Positions 58,421 to 64,000 of a stretch of DNA of 64,000 nucleotides are shown in pieces. Numbering within the stretch: the first letter of the stretch is position 1; each line of letters starts with the position of its first letter. The notes beneath the pieces were generated by a model that had not been told where the DNA came from, did not search any database, and saw only the letters and a program-made list of their open reading frames with translations. Both the position numbers and the translations under genes were made by a program. This stretch comes from Siphonodentalium dalli (Eukaryota; Mollusca; Scaphopoda; Gadilida; Siphonodentaliidae): assembly GCA_032622095.1 (NCBI GenBank), contig CP136063.1, positions 209,671,934 through 209,735,933 of the forward strand. Reading direction: 5' to 3'.

Positions 58421-58813
58421 TGACCCCATTGTATATAATTATGTATATATTCATGTTATGCATTAAATTAAAGCATATCATATTAGAATTAGAATTAAAT
58501 CGGTCCCAACTTGTTCTCCGCCGGCGCGGGGTCAAGTCACAATTTTCGACCTAAGCCGCCCTATTATATACCCTACAAATATACCCTACTATCAACAAAT
58601 AGTTTGTACACAGTAGAATATTCTGTGTGGATATATGTGTCCTGTTTACACAGCTACAACCGTCTTGGGTATATCTGATAAGGTACAGGACGAATACATA
58701 CATGTATATGTGCTCTGAAGTCTGGACATACGCTGTTTACATTCGTGCCATTCGTGAACCTAATATTAAAACGGGAGATTTCGGGTGCAATTCTTGTGAC
58801 ATCGTTGAAGAAA

Positions 58814-58844
58814 ATGGTTAGAAATGTAGCTGTGATCGGAGCAG
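58814..58844 (+). CDS. FMO: Flavin-containing monooxygenase, exon 1
   Basis: Short first coding exon from an AAAATGG start context to a GTACGG donor. It encodes MVRNVAVIGA plus the first base of a glycine codon, completed at 59769. This is the beta strand and the start of the GxGxxG loop that binds FAD at the N terminus of every FMO, and MxxxVAVIGAG is the typical FMO opening. The intron of 924 bp cuts within the FAD loop. About 250 bp upstream there is an ATTATATA box (near 58562), a possible core promoter, which I cannot confirm. Confidence 0.85.
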
Positions 58845-59339
58845 GTACGGGGCTATATATATATTGGTTCTAAAGCTATATTCAGATCAAGTCACATTAT
58901 GTCACGGTAGCATTTCTATCACAAATTACACGTAGAGCGTGTTTATATCTTGGTGCTGAAATTCATAAGCAAGAACACATATAAGAATACAACCGATGAC
59001 GTCTTAAAGCCACATGGCGGTTTGCGCTCAAATACTTCTAATAAATATTCGCTTTTGAAAGTTTCCCCGTATGGAAATAGGTCGATAAATACTGATTAAT
59101 ATATTGGAATTATATGACTTAGTTGTGTACTGTGCTTACCCGTTGCATAATTTCTAAATATTATATGTCCATATTAGTAACCACAGAACACTGTAAGCAT
59201 CACCATGTTGAACTCTCATGATTGTATTATTCCGGTACACGTAGCCCAGCTGTGTAGCTATACAGTTGGCTGATTTATTAAGCAACTTGAAGCAACAATT
59301 CATATAATTTCATTTCAAAGGCACATGTATTAATATATA

Positions 59340-59640
59340 TTTTAGATTGTTTGTCGGTCATGGCGCCGGGGCTTCCATACGTCCGTCCGTCCGATGTCTG
59401 TTCAGGTCATAACTTGAACAGTATATCGCTACCAAACTGTATATGGGTCGTCGGGGTGACATCTAGATGGGAGCTCTAGCTTACCAATTTTTCCGAATTA
59501 TGTTAAAACATGACTGCCAGTGGCCATCTAGGATTTTATTCTTTGTATGACCAAATCCTTTAGCACACCATACAGGTCACATCTCTCATCCAAACTTCAT
59601 ATGGATCTTCGGGGCCCACAAATCTGTAAATTTTGTCACA
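59340..59640 (+). mobile_element. Pearl-like family A fragment in FMO intron 1
   Basis: Leader CATACGTCCGTCCGTCC followed by one and a half diverged units (GGGGTGACATCTAGATGGGA, GACTGCCAGTGGCCATCTAG, GACCAAATCCTTTAGCACAC). Confidence 0.75.
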
Positions 59641-59768
59641 ACCCCGCCATGTGTATAGTGCTAATTTGTGTCACTTCTGTATAGTGCAAAATTGCTATGC
59701 CATTGGCAAGTGTTTATATATATTGACTATATTTATCAACAATATTCATATATGTTCATTCTATATAG

Positions 59769-60367
59769 GGGCGTCAGGTCTGGCAGCCATAAAATGCTGT
59801 CTAGATGAAGGTCTGTCGCCCACCTGTTTCGAGAGAACTGATTGGATAGGTGGATTATGGAACTATAAGGATGAGGACACTGTCGACGGTCAGGGGTCCG
59901 TTATGAAATCGACCATCATCAACACGAGCAAAGAAATTATGACGTACAGTGATTTCCCAATACCAAAAGAATTCCCTGTCTATATGCCCAACAAATATGT
60001 AGAACGATATTATGAACTTTATGCGGAAAAGTTCGGGTTGATGGACTATATCAATTTCAAAACTGAAGTTTTGCACGTCAAACAAACGCCGGAGTTCAAG
60101 GATACGGGTAGATGGGAGGTAAAGGTCAAAGGGCGTGACTCTGCCGAGGAAGAAACCTTAATTTTTGACGCGGTTATGTTGTGCAGTGGCCATCATGCCA
60201 AAAGAAATGTGCCAACATTCGAAGGTTTGGACAAGTTCAAGGGCAAGGTGATGCACTCCCATAGTTACAAGCATCCGAAGGGGTTTGAAGACAAACGTGT
60301 TTTGGTCGTTGGGATAGGGAACTCTGGAGGCGATGCAGCTGTTGAACTGTCGAGATCGGCATCTAAG
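59769..60367 (+). CDS. FMO: Flavin-containing monooxygenase, exon 2
   Basis: Acceptor TTCTATATAG, donor GTTAGA, phase 0 at the end. With exon 1 it gives the first 210 residues of a protein that is usually about 530-560 long in vertebrates and about 430-550 in invertebrates. Visible features: FAD motif G9-A-G-A-S-G14; the FERTDWIGGLW block (31-41) that follows the second FAD strand; N62-TSKE, containing the conserved active-site Asn; the FMO signature FKGKVMHSHSY at 167-177 (FxGxxxHxxxY); and the NADPH motif G192-I-G-N-S-G197 followed by GDAAVELSRSASK. FMOs use NADPH and oxygen to oxidise nitrogen and sulphur nucleophiles, usually at the ER membrane through a C-terminal anchor, which is not in the window. 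The frame also runs upstream into the intron, but the start at 59633 is not the real one. The remaining exons lie beyond 64000. Confidence 0.93.
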
Positions 60368-63300
60368 GTTAGAATATTATTTATGAGAGTCAGGGACGTG
60401 GCAATTTTCTAGAGTGTCTCCATTTGAAACAGCCCAAATACCGAACTGGGGCGATTCCATTTGCATCACTTAGCATTTTCCTTACATGTAAGTATGATTC
60501 CAACAGTTGAGCATTCTAACTGTTGGAAATTTCCAACATAAAAACCCCTATATAAGGTTCTAAGATTTCCAATTCAGTTAAAACTTCGATAAAAATAGGA
60601 AAATTTGCGACTTGATCTAAAGCATGTTTGGTTGGTGGGATAATTAAACTATAAAACCAACTTCAACTTATTTTGGTGTAACATTTCCAACTGATGATAT
60701 ATCAGGCATGAAATTTCCAACTGTTTAAAATGTTGACCAAATTTGGGTGTGAGAACCCCATCACGCTGGTACACTCCTGACGTCATGTAGTTGAGGGTGT
60801 CCTACCAAAAGCCAATCGCATCCGATCGCGCAGCCCACATGGGTCCGATCGAGATAGGACATGCACTATCGTGCAGAGTAGACATGTGTGTACCAAAGTT
60901 CCAATCCCCAAGTCGATAGCTCGAGCGGAAATGGCACTATTAACCAATAATTTGCGGCCGGTTCCGTCAGGTATGCAAAATCCAAAAAGGCACCGACTGC
61001 ACCTCCCCTAGCTGCCTGACCACGGGAAGGAACATCATATCATGCAGCGAATACCCCTCTGCATCCATGACATGCAGCCATGACAAGTCGCTGTCTGTAT
61101 AGCGGAAGTGAAGCTATTAACCAGTCGTCGTGTGAGAATCAGATGGTTCTATCTACCATTTATCATTTTGTTGGGAAATCGATGTTGAAATTTCGAGACG
61201 GGAATTACCAAGTAAATCGTGTTCAGTGTTTGTCGTCATGTTTTAAAATGTTAAGCTATAACTAAAATATTATTATATCCGAAGTCTCAGTTCTAGAAAC
61301 TCGCCAGTTTTATAATAAAAGACAAAAATGTGTTTTGAGATAGAACCTTTTGCTTACAAAACCATCGTCTCGCTTCCGGACCAGAGTGCACATGGAGATA
61401 GAACTCTCTAGCCTGAATTTTTTCTCCATTTTATGTAGGCATATGTGGTTAAATTCGACAGCAGTTCATTCAAGAAATATGTTGTAATATCTCTCGCGGT
61501 TTGTGGGGGGATTGTGTTAGAGTATATGAGCGAGTGGTCAATATTATTTGCCATTTTGGGAAATGAATGTTTGTCTCATTCAATTTCAAGGGTAAGAATG
61601 CATATAGGCCTGAAAAATGGCGTGACGCGCATAATCACTTCTCACATTTTCCAGGTTCACATGCATTCACACACCATGGAAATGAACGAAACAATAATTG
61701 ATTTCTTATATTTACATATCAGAATGTCAACGAGGCAATAATTTGATATATATAAGTATGCCACAAAGGATGGTGCAATTTTCGTTCAGTTGGTCTATTT
61801 GGCTCAAATGGGGAGTGTATTATCGACTAAATAATTTCAACGATATCATAACCGTATAATTTATATATGGACGGTACGGTCTAATTAAATAGTTAAGTTA
61901 ATGTGTAAGTAGATCCGTTGTCTGTCCTCGACGATGTGTGTGATTCTCATAGTTCTAAGTTCTAACGCATGCCCAGGTCAATCAAGTTACATAAACATAT
62001 AATATTTTACTTCAACTGTATAACCTCAAAGGAATAGGAACAAACAGAGGTTTGGAGTTATGTCTCGCGCACAGTATCAGACAAGCCTGGGAAATGGTTA
62101 GGCGCACTCTAAACTAGTATTTATTCCGAAGAAGGAGCGAATATTTTCGGTAGATAACATAATTTCCCAAATAACCAATTTCACCAAAAACAAAGTATGA
62201 AAGCCAGACTGGTTCCATCTTTTGGATTTTCGAAGGAACAACTCAGCTAATAACTAACGTTGATGTCTTGTGATAATGCTTTGGTCCACCATCTGGCAGA
62301 CTGCTGGTTTGCATTGATTTGTTCTCCAACAACACACTATTCTAAAGATTGTTGCTCGTTATAGTTAGTACCGTGGACGGGTACAGGAGACATAGTTCCA
62401 AGCCCACAAAATATGATCGATCAACACACGAAAACGGTCCGAGAACATAGTACATGTATACGTGTGGTCTGAGATCTTCTCGCTACACCAATTCAAATCT
62501 GAAAACAACTGCGCTTCCGCTTTGAAATAGAAAAAAACAGACGAACTGTCATGTCAATTATAAAACACCACAACCGATCGAACTACATCAATGTTTTCAA
62601 CTTCATGTCGCTGCAATTCGATGTCTAAACTAAGACGGGACTGACCGTACCTGTAGTAATCTTAAGATGGAAGTTGAACAAATTTGATGTACAACATTTT
62701 CGACTGATAAAAAAACGAACATAATATCTTCTATCGAGGAGAAGTGGAAAATCTAACGACGAAATTAAACTTAGAAAGAACCATATTTATGTGTGGTTCA
62801 TTGAATGTTTCTCCTGCTACAATACAACTTTATAAAACTATAAACTATGTGCGAAACAATAGTTCGTACTTCGGATCACATTCATACATCAACACATGAT
62901 GATCACACTGGCATCATTAATTGTGCCATGTTCTTGGAGCTTCGGCGAATAATGTGCACCGCCGTATTGGAACTAAAATATATGCGTGTGAAAAAAAGTA
63001 ACACCTTTACAACATCACGTTCAGTTCTTAATTTGAGAAACTAATGGCCGCTGGTGTCACGAATTGGCTATGAGTAGAGAAGTAACCTACATGTATGCAT
63101 GGTTCGAGTCGACTATCGACGAACACCGGAAAGTATTTGGTTCCATATAGTCATATAGTTACGGAGATGTGTTGCAATACGTGAGCTATATGTATATATT
63201 GGCATGTTAACATGTAGCTTTATCCTCTCGACAAAATGTACATATTTATTTACACAACTGATAGCCAAGTGGGTTAAACATTACAATTATGGCGATGTGA

Positions 63301-64000
63301 TGTTTGAGCATTGTTACGAGAAATGTATTTGCATAATATGATGTAACTTATTCAGAGAAAGTCGACAATTAATCGATTTATAAAATAAAATCTCTCTGTC
63401 ATTGCGTTTAAAATCCTGGTTTCTCGTGTGTGCTAAAGTCTTTGTGTCCCACAAGGCGGCTATACAGCAATGCCTGTTTATCCCACACTTGACAAGTAAA
63501 TGCGTGAACGTATCAAAGAATGATAAATCTGATATGTTGGCATGTTCGTGTGCTATTTTTTTGCTCAAATAACACAACGGTCGCCCCCCCCCCCTCGGTC
63601 CCAATTTTTCGATTAGAGTCACCCAAAATGTCCAACTGGAGTGAAATTTGATTTGCACGCCCCTTGGGTTGTAATTTTCCAACTGGACCTTCAGCAAGTG
63701 GTAAATTTGGTTTTGCACCCCCCTCCTTGAGTTGGAATTTTTCAACTGAGCACTTAGTGGGAAAAATATCTAAATTTTCATTGAAAACCGAAAAAAGTGG
63801 GCTGAATTACAGTCGGAAACATCCAATTTTAGCCGATTTCTACTGGGTTAGAGTATGAAATCTCCAACTGTAGGCTGATGCAGGCTCCGAGTTTTCAACT
63901 ATTCGATTTTGTACCAAACTTGGGGATAAGACACCCCACGCCCTCTGTCGCCGCGTCCCTGGTTGGTGGTGTCAACGCTACGATTGTGTTATTTACAAAG
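60368..64000 (+). other. FMO intron 2 (no further exon found)
   Basis: More than 3.6 kb after the exon 2 donor with no open segment resembling the next FMO block (expected to begin with a short strand and TRRG-type motif). 60500-60780 and 63600-63960 share TTTCCAACTG and CCAACTGGA words and endings of GAACCCCATCACGC / GACACCCCACGCC type, so they are probably diverged copies of one repeat. A poly-C run lies at about 63585-63594. Confidence 0.55.

Noticed and set aside
59633-59768. In-frame upstream extension of FMO exon 2 with its own ATG
   Set aside because: It would remove the start of the FAD-binding strand; the short exon at 58814-58844 supplies exactly MVRNVAVIGAG with correct phase and splice sites.
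61445-61741. 98-codon frame in FMO intron 2 after a TTTATGTAG acceptor-like site
   Set aside because: The peptide does not resemble the FMO segment expected after the NADPH motif, and no good donor follows at a suitable place.
1-64000. tRNA and rRNA genes
   Set aside because: I looked for conserved A/B-box and TTCRANYC-type words in a plausible cloverleaf and for rRNA core stretches and found nothing convincing by eye; a covariance-model scan would settle it.

Overview
The window looks like intergenic and intronic DNA from an animal nuclear genome, most likely a bivalve mollusc. It is AT-rich, coding sequence is scarce and split into short exons with GT-AG borders, and no bacterial-style operons are present. 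The organism call is an inference. It rests on the abundance of pearl-like elements, which are non-autonomous repeats built from tandem cores of roughly 150-180 bp with CGTCCGTC-type leaders, of the kind described from oysters and other bivalves, and on the style of the two recognisable genes.

Three host genes can be supported. (1) A plus-strand gene related to the SAMD3-like family has four phase-compatible exons, at 11744-11937, 18739-18901, 25334-25464 and 40244-40534. It ends in a stop codon, and any 5' exons lie outside the window or were not found. (2) A small minus-strand gene of unrecognised function has two 3' exons, at 47717-47777 and 47343-47530. Its 5' side is abutted by a pearl-like insertion. 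(3) The 5' end of a flavin-containing monooxygenase gene lies on the plus strand, with exons at 58814-58844 and 59769-60367, and continues past the right edge.

Everything else is repeats. 1-768: the 3' part of pearl-like family A. 769-3648: a 44-bp satellite with about 65 copies and visible higher-order structure, with a remnant at 6589-6722 across a 2.9-kb interruption that holds two family C elements. 6795-11510: families D and B and a TTAA-flanked MITE. 12106-15668: a possible TTAA element enclosing a decayed hAT element with a BED-finger remnant. 19655-24165: a large palindrome with a minisatellite centre, one arm split by family E. 26186-28760: a long family A array. 29480-33860: family B carrying a composite of two nearly identical 646-bp TIR units. 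33661-38467: a 1.75-kb direct duplication with a foldback element, its two copies separated by a 528-bp copy of sequence from 25.5 kb. 38540-46936: many MITEs. 51172-58035: more MITEs, two further hAT elements with perfect 8-bp target duplications, and trinucleotide microsatellites.

I see no operon-like or defence-like system. The new-looking material lies in mobile-element architecture: a shared core monomer and shared 3' termini across otherwise different element families, an apparent composite (twin-MITE) insertion, a nested duplication that looks like template switching, and a satellite whose variant sites are CpG/TpG switches.
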